A stretch of 64,000 nt of DNA. Origin: Actinomycetospora lemnae (GTDB taxonomy: Bacteria > Actinomycetota > Actinomycetes > Mycobacteriales > Pseudonocardiaceae). Below are positions 51,315 through 59,812 of the stretch, piece by piece. Position numbers and translations under genes: made by a program. A model generated the notes under the pieces. That model had not been told where the DNA came from. It saw nothing but the letters and a program-made list of their open reading frames with translations, and did not search any database. Each line of letters begins with the position of its first letter. Position 1 is the stretch's first letter. Location of the stretch: NCBI RefSeq assembly GCF_028737315.1, contig NZ_JAQZAO010000005.1, positions 62,001-126,000 of the forward strand, read 5' to 3'.

Positions 51315-52852
51315 CCGTCGTCCCCCGACGGGCGCGCGTGGCGGATCCGCTGCGCGTCGCCGTCGCGTCGGCGGCCGCCCTGCTCGCGCTCCTCCCGGTC
51401 GGCTACATCGCGGTGTCCGCGGTCCTCCTGGGCCCGCGCGGGATCGTGGAGCTCGTGTGGCGGCCCCGCGTCGGCGAGCTGCTCCTCAACACCACGGTGC
51501 TCCTGGTCGCGACGGCCACGGCGTGCGTGGTGCTCGGCACCGCGACCGCGTGGATCACCGAGCGCACCGACCTGCCCGGCGCCCCGGTCTGGAGCGCGCT
51601 GTTCGCCGCGCCGCTGGCCGTGCCGGCGTTCGTCACCAGCTACGCCTGGGTCTCGGTGCTGCCCGGCGTCGACGGGTTCGTCGGCGCGGTCGTCGTGACG
51701 ACCATGTCGTACTTCCCGCTGGTGCACCTGCCGGTCGCGGCCGTCCTGCGGAGCCTGGACCGCGACCAGGAGGACGTCGCCCGGGCCCTCGGGCTCTCGG
51801 CGCGCGCGGCGGCGTGCCGCGTCGTGCTCCCCGCGCTGCGGCCGGCGATCGTGGGCGGGGCCCTGCTCGTCGGGCTGCACCTGCTCGCGGAGTACGGCGC
51901 GCTCGCCCTGATCCGCTACCCCACGATCACGGTGGCGATCTACGACCTCTTCGAGTCCACGTTCGCGGGTCCGGGGGCGATCGTGCTCGCGGGCGTGCTG
52001 GTCGTGCTCTGCCTGGTCCTGCTCGCCGTCGACGTGGCCCTGGTCGGGCGGGCACGCCGGGCCCGGGTGGGGTCCGGGGCGGCGCGGCGCCGTGCCCGGA
52101 CACCGCTCGGCGGCGCGCGGGTGCCGGCGCTGCTGGCCGTCGGCCTGCTCGTCGTCGCCGCGCTGGGGGTGCCGCTGGCGAGCCTCGTCCGGTGGCTGCT
52201 CGAAGGGCGCTCGACGACCCTGGAGGCGGGGCCCCTCCTCACCGCCACGGTGACCTCGATCGGGCTCGGCCTGCTGGCCGCCGCGGTGACCACGGCGCTG
52301 ACGTTCCCCGTCGCGTGGCTCGCGGTCCGCCGCCCCGGCCGGCTCCCGCGCCTGCTCGAGCGCACCGCGTACCTCGGCAACGCCCTGCCCGGCATCGTCG
52401 TCGCCCTGGCACTGGTCATCGTCGCGATCCGGCTGGTGCCCGGGCTGTACCAGACGACGCCGCTGCTGATCACCGCGTACGCGATCCTGTTCATGCCCCT
52501 CGCGCTGGTGAACCTCCGTGCGGCGCTGGTGCGCCTGCCGCCGGAGCTCGAGGACGTCGCCCACGGGCTGGGCTCGCCGCCCGCCGCCGTGCTCGTCCGG
52601 GTCACCGCGCCGCTGCTCGCGCGCGGGGCCGGCGCGGCTGCGGCGCTGGTGTTCCTCGCCGTCTCCACCGAGCTCACCGCCACCCTGCTCCTCGCGCCCA
52701 CCGGCACGACGACGCTCGCCACGGCGTTCTGGGGCAAGGCCACGGCGCTGGCCTATGGCGCCGCGGCGCCCTACGCGGCGACCATGGTGCTCATCTCCGT
52801 GCCCGCCGCCTTCCTGCTCACCCGTCACGTCCACGCCGGGGTGCGGACGTGA
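51311..52852 (+). CDS. Iron ABC transporter permease (FbpB-type, two fused TM domains)
   Basis: 513 aa from GTG 51311. Two binding-protein-dependent permease units, each with an EAA loop: EDVARALGLSARAAACRVVL and EDVAHGLGSPPAAVLVRVTA. Roughly 12 membrane helices. Coupled by a GTGA overlap to the binding protein and by another to the ATPase, forming a three-gene operon. Confidence 0.9.
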   Translation: MTVVPRRARVADPLRVAVASAAALLALLPVGYIAVSAVLLGPRGIVELVWRPRVGELLLNTTVLLVATATACVVLGTATAWITERTDLPGAPVWSALFAAPLAVPAFVTSYAWVSVLPGVDGFVGAVVVTTMSYFPLVHLPVAAVLRSLDRDQEDVARALGLSARAAACRVVLPALRPAIVGGALLVGLHLLAEYGALALIRYPTITVAIYDLFESTFAGPGAIVLAGVLVVLCLVLLAVDVALVGRARRARVGSGAARRRARTPLGGARVPALLAVGLLVVAALGVPLASLVRWLLEGRSTTLEAGPLLTATVTSIGLGLLAAAVTTALTFPVAWLAVRRPGRLPRLLERTAYLGNALPGIVVALALVIVAIRLVPGLYQTTPLLITAYAILFMPLALVNLRAALVRLPPELEDVAHGLGSPPAAVLVRVTAPLLARGAGAAAALVFLAVSTELTATLLLAPTGTTTLATAFWGKATALAYGAAAPYAATMVLISVPAAFLLTRHVHAGVRT

Positions 52853-53919
52853 CCGGGGTGGTGGTCGAGGACGTCACCAAGTCCTTCGGCGCGACCCCGG
52901 TGCTGCGCGGCGTCACGCTCACCGCCCCGCCGGGCACGCTGACGGCCGTCCTGGGCCGGTCGGGGTGCGGCAAGACGACCCTGCTGCGCATCGTCGCGGG
53001 CTTCGACCACCCCGACGCGGGCACGGTGGCGCTGCACGGGCGGACCGTCGCCGGCCCCGGACGCACGCTGCCCCCGGAGCGGCGCGGCATCGGCTACCTG
53101 ACCCAGGAGGGTTCGCTCTTCCCGCACCTCACCGTCGCCGCGAACGTGCTGTTCGGCCTGCCGCGGCGCGAGCGCCGGCAGGGCGGCGCCCGGGTCGCGG
53201 CGCTGCTCGAGACCGTCGACCTCGCCCCGGAGCTGGCCGACCGCCACCCCCACGAGCTCTCGGGCGGCCAGCAGCAGCGCGTCGCCCTCGCCCGCGCCCT
53301 CGCCCCGGAGCCCGCGGTCATCCTGCTCGACGAGCCCTTCTCCTCGCTCGACGCCGGGCTGCGCGCCGACACCCAGCGGGCCGTGGCCAAGGCCCTCGCC
53401 GCCGCCGGGGCCACCGCGTTGCTCGTCACCCACGACCGGGCGGAGGCGCTCGCCCTGGCCGACCAGGTGGCGGTGATGCGGGACGGGGTGATCGCCCAGG
53501 TGGACGCCCCGGGCGCCATCTACCGCGACCCGGTCGACCCCGGCGTGGCGGCGCTCGTCGGCGACGCGGTCCTGCTCGACGGCCGGCGGGAGGGCGCCGG
53601 CCGCGTCGCCTGCGCGCTCGGGGTGCTGCCCCTGCGCAGCGACGTGCCCGACGCCGGGGCGGTGCGGGTGCTGGTCCGCCCCGAGCAGCTGGTGGTGGGT
53701 CGCGACGGGCCGGGCGTGCCGGCACGGGTCCGGACCCGGGAGTTCCGCGGGCCGGACCTCACGGTCGAGCTGGCCCTCGGGGGCGGGGTCGGCGACGGGG
53801 TCGACGGGGTCGACGGTGCCGTGGTCGTCGCGGCCCGGCTGCCCGGCGACGCCGACGTCGTGCCCGGCGACGACGTCACCGTGAGCGTGCGCGGTGCCGT
53901 CACGGCCTACCGGGTCTGA
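52849..53919 (+). CDS. Iron ABC transporter ATP-binding protein
   Basis: 356 aa from GTG 52849. Walker [13 protein letters not shown], signature [18 protein letters not shown], Walker [12 protein letters not shown], switch His in [12 protein letters not shown]-terminal ~110-aa regulatory/TOBE-like domain follows, containing a Gly/Asp/Val-rich repeat ([11 protein letters not shown]) that is not usual in the family. Powers ferric iron uptake together with the two preceding genes. Confidence 0.9.
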   Translation: MTGVVVEDVTKSFGATPVLRGVTLTAPPGTLTAVLGRSGCGKTTLLRIVAGFDHPDAGTVALHGRTVAGPGRTLPPERRGIGYLTQEGSLFPHLTVAANVLFGLPRRERRQGGARVAALLETVDLAPELADRHPHELSGGQQQRVALARALAPEPAVILLDEPFSSLDAGLRADTQRAVAKALAAAGATALLVTHDRAEALALADQVAVMRDGVIAQVDAPGAIYRDPVDPGVAALVGDAVLLDGRREGAGRVACALGVLPLRSDVPDAGAVRVLVRPEQLVVGRDGPGVPARVRTREFRGPDLTVELALGGGVGDGVDGVDGAVVVAARLPGDADVVPGDDVTVSVRGAVTAYRV

Positions 53920-54713
53920 CGGGACCGGTGGGCCCGGCGGCGACGCCCGGCCGGTCGTGACCGGTCGGGCCGTTCCACCAGCAACGACCGCGAGACGAGG
54001 CCCGGGACGACGACCGATCCGTACCGCCCGGCGATGCGCACGTCGTCCGCCCGGCGGTCGGCGCGGACGACCTCCACGGTCTCGCCGGGCAGGGCGCCGG
54101 CGTCCTCCAGCGCGGTGAGGAGCTCGCGGTCGGTCTGCAGGCGCTCGGGCACCCGGCGCAGCGTCACCCGCGCGGCCTCGTCGCCGGCCGCGTCGACGAG
54201 GGGGACCAGGGGCGGCCCGTCGTCGCCGGGGTGCTCGTGACCGGTGGCGCCCACCGGCGGGATCGGGGTGCCGAACGGCGTCCAGACCGGGTTCCCCAGC
54301 CGGACGGCGATCTTGCGCTCCGCGTCGGCGCCGATGACGTGCTGCCACCGCGACGCCTCGACGTGCGCGAGGTCCCACGGCAGCCCCACCACCTCGACGA
54401 GGAAGGCCTCCGCGAGCCGGTGCTTGCGGATCACCGCCGCCGCGTCCGCGCGACCCCGCGGGGTCAGGACGAGGTGCTTCTCCGGGGTCACCTCGACGAG
54501 CCCGTCGAGCACCAGCCGGTCGACCTGCTGCCACACGGTCGGCCGGCTCGCCCCGAGCCGTCGCCACAGCTCCTGGTGGCGGGCGGGCACGCCCTCCTCC
54601 TCGAGCTCGAAGAGGATGCGCAGGTACATCCGCCCGGCGTCGAGGAACATCCGACGCCGGTCGTGGTGGGACGGCTCCGGGGGGACCGTCCGCAGGCGCG
54701 CCGCGGTCGCCAT
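53907..54713 (-). CDS. DtxR-family metal-dependent regulator with altered metal-site residues
   Basis: 268 aa from ATG 54713. The layout is that of DtxR/IdeR: winged helix (RMYLRILFELEEEGVPARHQ, GASRPTVWQQVDRLVLDGLV), metal/dimer domain (AAVIRKHRLAEAFLVEVVGL), SH3-like C-terminal domain. Typical primary-site ligands EACRWEH appear as EASRWQH: Cys-to-Ser (121) and Glu-to-Gln (124), with His125 and the N-terminal Met29 retained. The metal response may thus differ or be lost. Convergent with the ATPase gene, overlapping it by 13 nt. Likely binds the palindrome at 54786-54797 and the box at 50224. Confidence 0.85.
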   Translation of the reverse strand: MATAARLRTVPPEPSHHDRRRMFLDAGRMYLRILFELEEEGVPARHQELWRRLGASRPTVWQQVDRLVLDGLVEVTPEKHLVLTPRGRADAAAVIRKHRLAEAFLVEVVGLPWDLAHVEASRWQHVIGADAERKIAVRLGNPVWTPFGTPIPPVGATGHEHPGDDGPPLVPLVDAAGDEAARVTLRRVPERLQTDRELLTALEDAGALPGETVEVVRADRRADDVRIAGRYGSVVVPGLVSRSLLVERPDRSRPAGRRRRAHRSRQTR

Positions 54714-54785
54714 CGCAGGACTCCGTCCCGGTCGTGACCGGCCACGGCGCCACCGGGACGGCGGCACCGGAGGGCGGCCCCAGGC

Positions 54786-54797
54786 GAGGCTAGCCTC
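54786..54797. promoter_or_regulatory. Perfect DtxR-core palindrome between the regulator and response regulator
   Basis: GAGGCT-AGCCTC is a 12-nt perfect palindrome matching the core of DtxR/IdeR boxes (AGGCTAACCT). It lies 73 nt before the DtxR-type start and just upstream of the likely -35 region of the response regulator promoter (TACAAT -10 at 54820-54825). Confidence 0.6.
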
Positions 54798-54819
54798 ATG
54801 ACGACGGGCCGCGTCTCCC

Positions 54820-54825
54820 TACAAT
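54820..54825 (+). promoter_or_regulatory. -10 element giving a leaderless start for the response regulator
   Basis: TACAAT ends 7 nt before the GTG at 54832. The expected transcription start would fall on the initiation codon, so this mRNA is probably leaderless; no ribosome-binding site is visible. The palindrome above abuts the -35 position. Confidence 0.5.
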
Positions 54826-54831
54826 GAGGGG

Positions 54832-55482
54832 GTGCGCAGGGCGGAGCCGGATGCGCTCGCGGCCCGTCCGGCGGCCGCGAGGAGCGTCCTCGTGGTGGAC
54901 GACCACCGCGTCTTCACCGACGCCCTCCGGCTCGGCCTCGAGCGCCAGGAGGACGTGCGGTCGGTGACGGTCGCCCATTCCGCGGGCGAGGCCCTGGCGC
55001 ACGCACGGCGCGCCGACTTCGACGCCGCCATCGTCGACCTCGACCTGCCCGACGCGTCGGGGCTGGACGTGGTCGCCGCGCTGGCGGAGATCCGGCCCGG
55101 CGCACGGGTCGTCGTGCTGACGGCCCACGGCCGGCCCGACCTCGTCGAGCGCGCCGCCGCCGCGGGCGCGGACGCGTTCCTGACCAAGGAGGGCACGCTC
55201 GACCGGGTCATGCAGGCCCTCCGCGCGCCGGGCACGACGCGGCCGCCGGTCGACGCCGGGCACGCCGGGCGGGTCGAGCTGACCCACCGGGAGCAGGACG
55301 TCCTGCGGCTGCTCGGGCAGGGCCACGACCCCGCGGGCATCGCGGCGGAGCTGGGGATCTCGCTGCACACCGTCCGCGGGCACGTCAAGGCCGTGATGGC
55401 CAAGCTGGGCGCGCGCAGCCAGCTCGGCGCCGTGGTCGCCGCGCACCGCCGGGGACTCATCACCGTCGGCGCGAGGTACTGA
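54832..55482 (+). CDS. NarL/LuxR-type response regulator
   Basis: 216 aa. Receiver domain with acidic pocket VLVVDDHRVF and phosphorylated Asp in AAIVDLDLPDASG, then Lys in FLTKEG. LuxR HTH: LTHREQDVLRLLGQGHDPAG, GISLHTVRGHVKAVMAKLGA. The histidine kinase starts 2 nt after this stop, so they form a pair. Adjacent to a DtxR-type box. Confidence 0.9.
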   Translation: MRRAEPDALAARPAAARSVLVVDDHRVFTDALRLGLERQEDVRSVTVAHSAGEALAHARRADFDAAIVDLDLPDASGLDVVAALAEIRPGARVVVLTAHGRPDLVERAAAAGADAFLTKEGTLDRVMQALRAPGTTRPPVDAGHAGRVELTHREQDVLRLLGQGHDPAGIAAELGISLHTVRGHVKAVMAKLGARSQLGAVVAAHRRGLITVGARY

Positions 55483-55483
55483 G

Positions 55484-56824
55484 GTGGCGGGCGAGCGCGG
55501 GGTCCTCCGGTCGGCGCTGGTCCGCCACGCGGTCATCACGCTCGTCGTCGTCCTGGTCGCCGGCGTGGCCGTCACGTCCGGCGTCGCCCTGTTCGCCCGC
55601 GAGGACGCCTACCGGGAGGCCGAGGTCTCGGCGCGCCGGGTCGTCGCGGCGGTCGGCGGTGCGGTGTCCCGCCACGACCTGACGCGGCCCGTCGACGCCG
55701 AGACCCGCCAGGAGCTCGACGACGCCCTGCGGCCGTTCTTCGCGAGCGGGATGATGTCGCGCGCCAAGATCTGGTCCCTGCGCGACGGCACGGCGCGGAT
55801 CGTCTACTCGGACGAGCCGCGGGTGGAGGGCGTCACCGTGCCGCTGGCGCAGTTCCACGACGGCGCCTCGCTCGTGCAGCCGGTGCCGGACGACCCCGAG
55901 CACCGGTTCGAGAGCTCCCGGACGCACGCGCTGCTCGAGGTCTTCACGTCCTTCCGCGACGCGACCGGCACCGAGGCGTCGCTCGAGCTCTACGTCACCG
56001 TCGACGAGGAGGCCGCGGTCTGGGAGGCCGCCCGGCCCGTGGTGGCGGTGACCGTCGCCGCCCTGCTCGTGCTGGCCCTGGCCACGCTGCCCGTCACGCT
56101 GGCGTCCGCCCGGCGGGCCGCGCGGCGGCGCGCCGACGAGCAGGCGGCCCGGGACTACGCGCTCGCCGCCGCCGAGACGGCGCGCCGCGAGATCGCCCAG
56201 CGCCTGCACGAGGGCGTCATCCCCGACCTCGCCGGCGTCGGCCTGCTCCTCGAGATCGCGCGGGCCGAGGACGGCGAGCCCCGCGAGCGGTCGTCGGTGA
56301 TCGGGCACGCGCACGAGCTGCTCGCCGACGAGGTGGTGCGCCTGCGCGCGCTGCTCGACGACCTCGCCCGGCCCACGGTCGCGGCGCACGGGCTCGTCGC
56401 CTCGCTGCGCGAGCTCGCCACGGAGCTGTCCACCCCGGACTCCGCCGTCATCACCGTCGACGGGCCGGACGACCCCGGGCTGCCCGAGGACGTCGCGGTC
56501 GTGCTGTACCGGGTGGCCCACGAGCTGGTGCGCAACGCCGTCCGGCACGCCGGGGCGTCGCAGATCGCGGTCACGGTCGACGTCACGCCCGGCGAGGGGA
56601 TCGCGCTGTCGGTGGTCGACGACGGCGAGGGGTTCGACGTCGCGTCCCCGGCCGGCCCGGGCCACGTCGGACTGCTGCTCGTGCGCGGCGTCCTCGCCGA
56701 CCGCGGGGGCGAGCTGGAGCTCACCAGCGCGCCGGGCCGGGGGACGTCGGCCGTCGCGCGGCTGCCGCGGGCCGGCGCGCCCCGGCGCCCGCGGCGTCGG
56801 CTCGCCGGCGCCGCCGGGTCCTGA
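55484..56824 (+). CDS. Sensor histidine kinase (HisKA_3 type)
   Basis: 446 aa from GTG 55484. Two membrane helices (ITLVVVLVAGVAVTSGVALF and ARPVVAVTVAALLVLALATL) enclose a ~130-aa extracytoplasmic sensor domain with FEDAREAEV-like helical start and a mixed beta part. Phosphoacceptor in EIAQRLHEGVIPDLAGVG (His), then HATPase motifs (VAHELVRNAVRHAGA, VVDDGEGFDV, GHVGLLLVRGVLADRGG). Partner of the response regulator. The signal is unknown; iron is possible from the location. Confidence 0.9.
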   Translation: MAGERGVLRSALVRHAVITLVVVLVAGVAVTSGVALFAREDAYREAEVSARRVVAAVGGAVSRHDLTRPVDAETRQELDDALRPFFASGMMSRAKIWSLRDGTARIVYSDEPRVEGVTVPLAQFHDGASLVQPVPDDPEHRFESSRTHALLEVFTSFRDATGTEASLELYVTVDEEAAVWEAARPVVAVTVAALLVLALATLPVTLASARRAARRRADEQAARDYALAAAETARREIAQRLHEGVIPDLAGVGLLLEIARAEDGEPRERSSVIGHAHELLADEVVRLRALLDDLARPTVAAHGLVASLRELATELSTPDSAVITVDGPDDPGLPEDVAVVLYRVAHELVRNAVRHAGASQIAVTVDVTPGEGIALSVVDDGEGFDVASPAGPGHVGLLLVRGVLADRGGELELTSAPGRGTSAVARLPRAGAPRRPRRRLAGAAGS

Positions 56825-56825
56825 C

Positions 56826-57467
56826 TCAGGCCGCCAGGCGGAACGTCCGCGCGAAGCGGCCGAGGAGCTCGCCGCGCCCGCGCAGCACCTCGACCGCGCC
56901 GGTCGCGATCGCGCGCTCGGGGGCGAGCTCGCCGGACAGGAGCCGGTGGATGCCCGGGCCCGCCGTGAAGGCGAGGTCGACGGGCCCGTCGCCACGGCTG
57001 ACGTCCAGGCTGGGGCCGTCGACGCGGATGAGCAGCTCGTCGGCGTCGACGCGCGCGGCGTAGGCGGTCGCGGGCTGGGTCGCCGCGACCTGGGGTCGGA
57101 AGGCGGTGCGCAGCGCGATGGTCACCGAGTCGGGGGTGACGATCTGCCCGTCCCGCGGCTCGCCCATGGCCTTCGCGCCCCAGGCGCCCAGCGCGAGCAC
57201 GAGGGGCTCGAGCTCGCGGCCGTAGTCGGTCAGCTCGTAGACGATCACGCGCGACCGCGGCGCCCGGCGCAGGATGCCGGCCTCCTGCAGCTCCTTGAGC
57301 CGCGCGGCGAGGATGTTGCTCGGGATGCGGGGCAGGCCCGCGGCGAGCTCGCCGTAGCGGCGGGGCCCGACGAGCAGGTCGCGGACGATGAGCAGCGCCC
57401 AGCGCTCGCCGACGAGCTCCAGGGCCCGCGTGACGCCGTCGTACTGCCCGTACTCCCGGGCGGGCAC
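56826..57467 (-). CDS. HxlR-family regulator with a C-terminal SCP2-like part
   Basis: 213 aa from GTG 57467, 4 nt after the VOC stop. HxlR winged helix: ALELVGERWALLIVRDLLVG, PRRYGELAAGLPRIPSNILA, ARLKELQEAGIL. The C-terminal ~110 aa (LRVDGPSLDVSRGDGPVDLA-like region with TAGPGIHRLLSGELAPERAI) resembles an SCP2/sterol-carrier fold, an arrangement known in actinobacterial HxlR proteins. Coupled with the VOC gene. Confidence 0.85.
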   Translation of the reverse strand: MPAREYGQYDGVTRALELVGERWALLIVRDLLVGPRRYGELAAGLPRIPSNILAARLKELQEAGILRRAPRSRVIVYELTDYGRELEPLVLALGAWGAKAMGEPRDGQIVTPDSVTIALRTAFRPQVAATQPATAYAARVDADELLIRVDGPSLDVSRGDGPVDLAFTAGPGIHRLLSGELAPERAIATGAVEVLRGRGELLGRFARTFRLAA

Positions 57468-57471
57468 CGCG

Positions 57472-57738
57472 TCAGGCCTGCTGGCCCGCGACGGCCTCGG
57501 GGCCCTGCGAGGCGGCCTGCGGGTCCATCCACCCGAACTCCAGGTGGTTGCCGTCGGGGTCGGTGATCCCGCGCTGGTACATGAAGCCGTAGTCCGCGGC
57601 CGCACGTGGCTCCGACCCGCCCGCGGCCAGGCCGTTCTGGTCGGTGAAGAGCGGATTGATGGTGAACCCGAGCGCGGTGTAGAAGGCCTTCGCCCGCTCC
57701 AGGTCGGTCACCGGCAGGTTGACGAACATCATGGTCAT
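57472..57738 (-). CDS. Short VOC-family protein with a probable in-frame internal deletion
   Basis: 88 aa against ~130-140 aa normal. The N-terminal module is intact (MFVNLPVTDLERAKAFYTAL, GFTINPLFTDQN) and so is the C-terminal module (AAGGSEPRAAADYGFMYQRG, ITDPDGNHLEFGWMDP), but the middle (about 50 aa with the second half of one VOC unit) is missing without a frame break. Full-length relatives continue after the TDQN/TDEN motif with that missing part. Activity as a metal-binding lyase or antibiotic-resistance protein is doubtful. Translated just before the HxlR gene. Confidence 0.7.
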   Translation of the reverse strand: MTMMFVNLPVTDLERAKAFYTALGFTINPLFTDQNGLAAGGSEPRAAADYGFMYQRGITDPDGNHLEFGWMDPQAASQGPEAVAGQQA

Positions 57739-57795
57739 CGGGGTCTCCCGCCCGTCGCTGTGGACGGCGCCACGCTTGCGAAAACAAGTGCGCCG

Positions 57796-58560
57796 TCAAG
57801 CCCGGGTCAGCACCTCCGGGCCGTGCTCGGTGACGGCGACGGTGTGCTCGGCGTGCGTGGTGCGCGACCCGTCGGCCGAGCGGATGGTCCAGCCGTCGGG
57901 GTCGTAGACGATCTTCCCGGTGGTGCGGGCGAACCACGGCTCGAGCGCGAGCGTCAGGCCCGGCCGCAGCGTCAGCCCCCGTCCGGCGCGCCCGTCGTTG
58001 GGGACGTGCGGGTCCTCGTGCATCGTGCGTCCCAGCCCGTGGCCGCCGAACTCGAGGTTGACCGGGTAGCCGTGCCGCGCGGCGACGGCCCCGATCGCGG
58101 CGGAGATGTCCCCGAGCCGGCCGCCGGGCTGCGCGGCGGCGATCGCGGCCTCGAGCGCCTCCTCGCCGGCGCGCACGAGGAGCCGGTCCTCCTCGGCGGC
58201 CTCACCGACGATGACCGTGCGCGCGGAGTCGGCGACCCAGCCGTCGATCCCCAGGGCGAGGTCCATGCTCAGCACGTCGCCGTCGCGCAGGACGTAGCGG
58301 TGCGGCAGTCCGTGCAGGACGGCGTCGTTGACCGACAGGCAGACGACGTTGCGGAAGGGGCCGCGGCCGAACGAGGGCGCGTAGTCCCAGTAGCACGACT
58401 CGGCGCCCCGCTCCCGGATCATCGTGCGGGCGTGCTGCTCCAGGTCGAGCAGGTCGACGCCCACCTGGGCGCGCTCGGCGAGCTCCGTGAGCACCTGGGC
58501 CACGAACCGTCCGGCGACCCGCATCCGCTCGATCTCGGCGGGGGTCTTGAGTTCGATCAT
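57796..58560 (-). CDS. map: Methionine aminopeptidase type I
   Basis: 254 aa from ATG 58560. The five metal ligands are visible: Asp in GDVLSMDLALGIDGWVADSA (two), His in EFGGHGLGRTMHEDPHV, Glu in LTLALEPWFA and the final Glu in HAEHTVAVTEHGPEVLT. Removes initiator methionine. This copy lies alone rather than in the adk-secY cluster, so it is probably an extra paralog. A near-palindrome and a small HTH gene are just upstream, suggesting dedicated control. Confidence 0.9.
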   Translation of the reverse strand: MIELKTPAEIERMRVAGRFVAQVLTELAERAQVGVDLLDLEQHARTMIRERGAESCYWDYAPSFGRGPFRNVVCLSVNDAVLHGLPHRYVLRDGDVLSMDLALGIDGWVADSARTVIVGEAAEEDRLLVRAGEEALEAAIAAAQPGGRLGDISAAIGAVAARHGYPVNLEFGGHGLGRTMHEDPHVPNDGRAGRGLTLRPGLTLALEPWFARTTGKIVYDPDGWTIRSADGSRTTHAEHTVAVTEHGPEVLTRA

Positions 58561-58579
58561 CGGAGCACTCCTGGTCGGG

Positions 58580-58601
58580 ATAGTTATACCGGTATTACTA
58601 T
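58580..58601. promoter_or_regulatory. Operator-like inverted repeat between map and the HTH gene
   Basis: ATAGTTATACC-GGTATTACTAT: 11-nt arms with one mismatch, centred between the divergent genes (starts 58560 and 58609). Very A/T-rich against the background; likely the binding site of the HTH protein encoded at its right side. Confidence 0.65.
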
Positions 58602-58608
58602 CACGCTC

Positions 58609-58881
58609 ATGGTGCGTGTGCCGCTGACCCCGGAGGAGCGCGAGCGCGGGCAGCGCCTCGGCGAGGTCCTGCGGGAGGCCCGGGGGCCGCGGAGCATGGC
58701 GTCGGTCGCGGCGGCGGCCGGGATGTCGGTGGAGACGCTGCGCAAGATCGAGTCCGGACGGGTCCCGACACCGGCCTTCTTCACCGTCGCCGCGCTGGCC
58801 GACGAGCTGGCCCTCCCGCTCGCCGAGCTCGCCGCGGCGTGCGTGCCCGCGAGCGCGGACGACCACCCGCGCACCGCCTGA
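58609..58881 (+). CDS. Small XRE-family HTH regulator
   Basis: 90 aa from ATG 58609. HTH: RLGEVLREARGPRSMASVAA, AAGMSVETLRKIESGRVPTP. Short single-domain DNA-binding protein. Divergent from methionine aminopeptidase with the operator-like repeat in between, so it probably represses both. Confidence 0.8.
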   Translation: MVRVPLTPEERERGQRLGEVLREARGPRSMASVAAAAGMSVETLRKIESGRVPTPAFFTVAALADELALPLAELAAACVPASADDHPRTA

Positions 58882-58886
58882 GCGCC

Positions 58887-59522
58887 CTACAGCGGCGAGG
58901 AGCGGTCCGGCTCACCCAGCCGGCCCACGAGCCAGTCCGTGTGCGGCGCGATCCCGAGCCGGTCGAGCACCCGCCACGCCCCGCCCGGCCCCTCGCCCTG
59001 CAGCAGCAGGACGAGCAGGCGCCGGCGCACGAGGCTGCGTCCGCGGGGATCGGTGCTGCGGTCGGGCCGGACCCAGGTGGCGAGGGCCGGGTCGTCGCCC
59101 ACCCGGGCGCGCAGGCGTTCGAGGGCCCGCGTCGCGCCGTCGCTGAGGGCCATCTCCTCGGGGCGGGGCAGCAGGCCCGCCGGCGCGCCGATGCCGGCGT
59201 GCACGGGCCGGCCGATCTCGGCCTGGACGACCCCGAAGTCGACGCCGGCCTCCGCGACCAGCCGCCGGGCCACGGGGTCGAGGAGGCTCGCCACCAGCAG
59301 GTGCTCGCTGCCGACCCGCCAGGACCCGACGCGCTCGGCCTCCTGCAGGGCGCCGACGCCGCGTGCCCAGGACGTGGGGTCGCCGCCGTCCGGCGCCCCG
59401 CCGCCGGTGACGCCGGGCGCGCCGGACGACACGTTCCCGGGCCCCGACAGCACGTGCTCAGCGTGCCATCGTCGATCCGCTCCGTACACGGCCGTGCAGG
59501 GAGCACCTCGACGCCACACCAT
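58887..59522 (-). CDS. Clp N-terminal domain protein
   Basis: 211 aa from ATG 59522. Two repeats of the Clp-N fold can be followed: VGSEHLLVASLLDPVARRLV and ERLRARVGDDPALATWVRPD, RRRLLVLLLQGEGPGGAWRV. There is no ATPase part, so it is not a ClpC chaperone but a stand-alone substrate-binding-like domain, as seen in many actinobacteria. The N-terminal ~45 residues are basic and disordered. Its start overlaps a palindrome shared with the divergent small gene. Confidence 0.7.
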   Translation of the reverse strand: MVWRRGAPCTAVYGADRRWHAEHVLSGPGNVSSGAPGVTGGGAPDGGDPTSWARGVGALQEAERVGSWRVGSEHLLVASLLDPVARRLVAEAGVDFGVVQAEIGRPVHAGIGAPAGLLPRPEEMALSDGATRALERLRARVGDDPALATWVRPDRSTDPRGRSLVRRRLLVLLLQGEGPGGAWRVLDRLGIAPHTDWLVGRLGEPDRSSPL

Positions 59523-59539
59523 TGAGTTGTGCACAATGG
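59519..59539. promoter_or_regulatory. Palindrome between Clp-N gene and small gene
   Basis: CCATTG-agT-TGTGCA-CAATGG holds a 10-nt perfect inner palindrome TTGTGCACAA (59527-59536), with flanking CCATTG/CAATGG arms. It sits on the start of the Clp-N gene and 7 nt before the ATG of the gene on the right, a typical repressor position. Confidence 0.55.
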
Positions 59540-59545
59540 AATCTG

Positions 59546-59773
59546 ATGGGACCTCAGGACGACGCGGTCGAGGCCGCTCGGGACGCGCTGCGGATGCTGG
59601 CCGTGGGTGATCACCCGGTCTGCGGGTCACGTGAGCTCCGGCCGGGCGAGGTCGCGGACCTCCTCGACGCCCTCGCGCTCGCCCTCGGCCACCTCGGCCG
59701 CGCGGCCGCGTTCGCCGCCCGCACCCCGCCCGGCCCGCGGCGGCCCGACGACCGGCCGCCGTCCGCCGACTGA
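59546..59773 (+). CDS. Small hypothetical protein
   Basis: 75 aa from ATG 59546. Helical body (DDAVEAARDALRMLAVGDHP, ADLLDALALALGHLGRAAAF) with a Pro/Arg-rich tail. No known domain. Divergent from the Clp-N gene across the palindrome. Confidence 0.5.
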   Translation: MGPQDDAVEAARDALRMLAVGDHPVCGSRELRPGEVADLLDALALALGHLGRAAAFAARTPPGPRRPDDRPPSAD

Positions 59774-59812
59774 GCCCTCCCCGTCGCCCCGCCGGGGCTC
59801 TACCGTGCAGCG

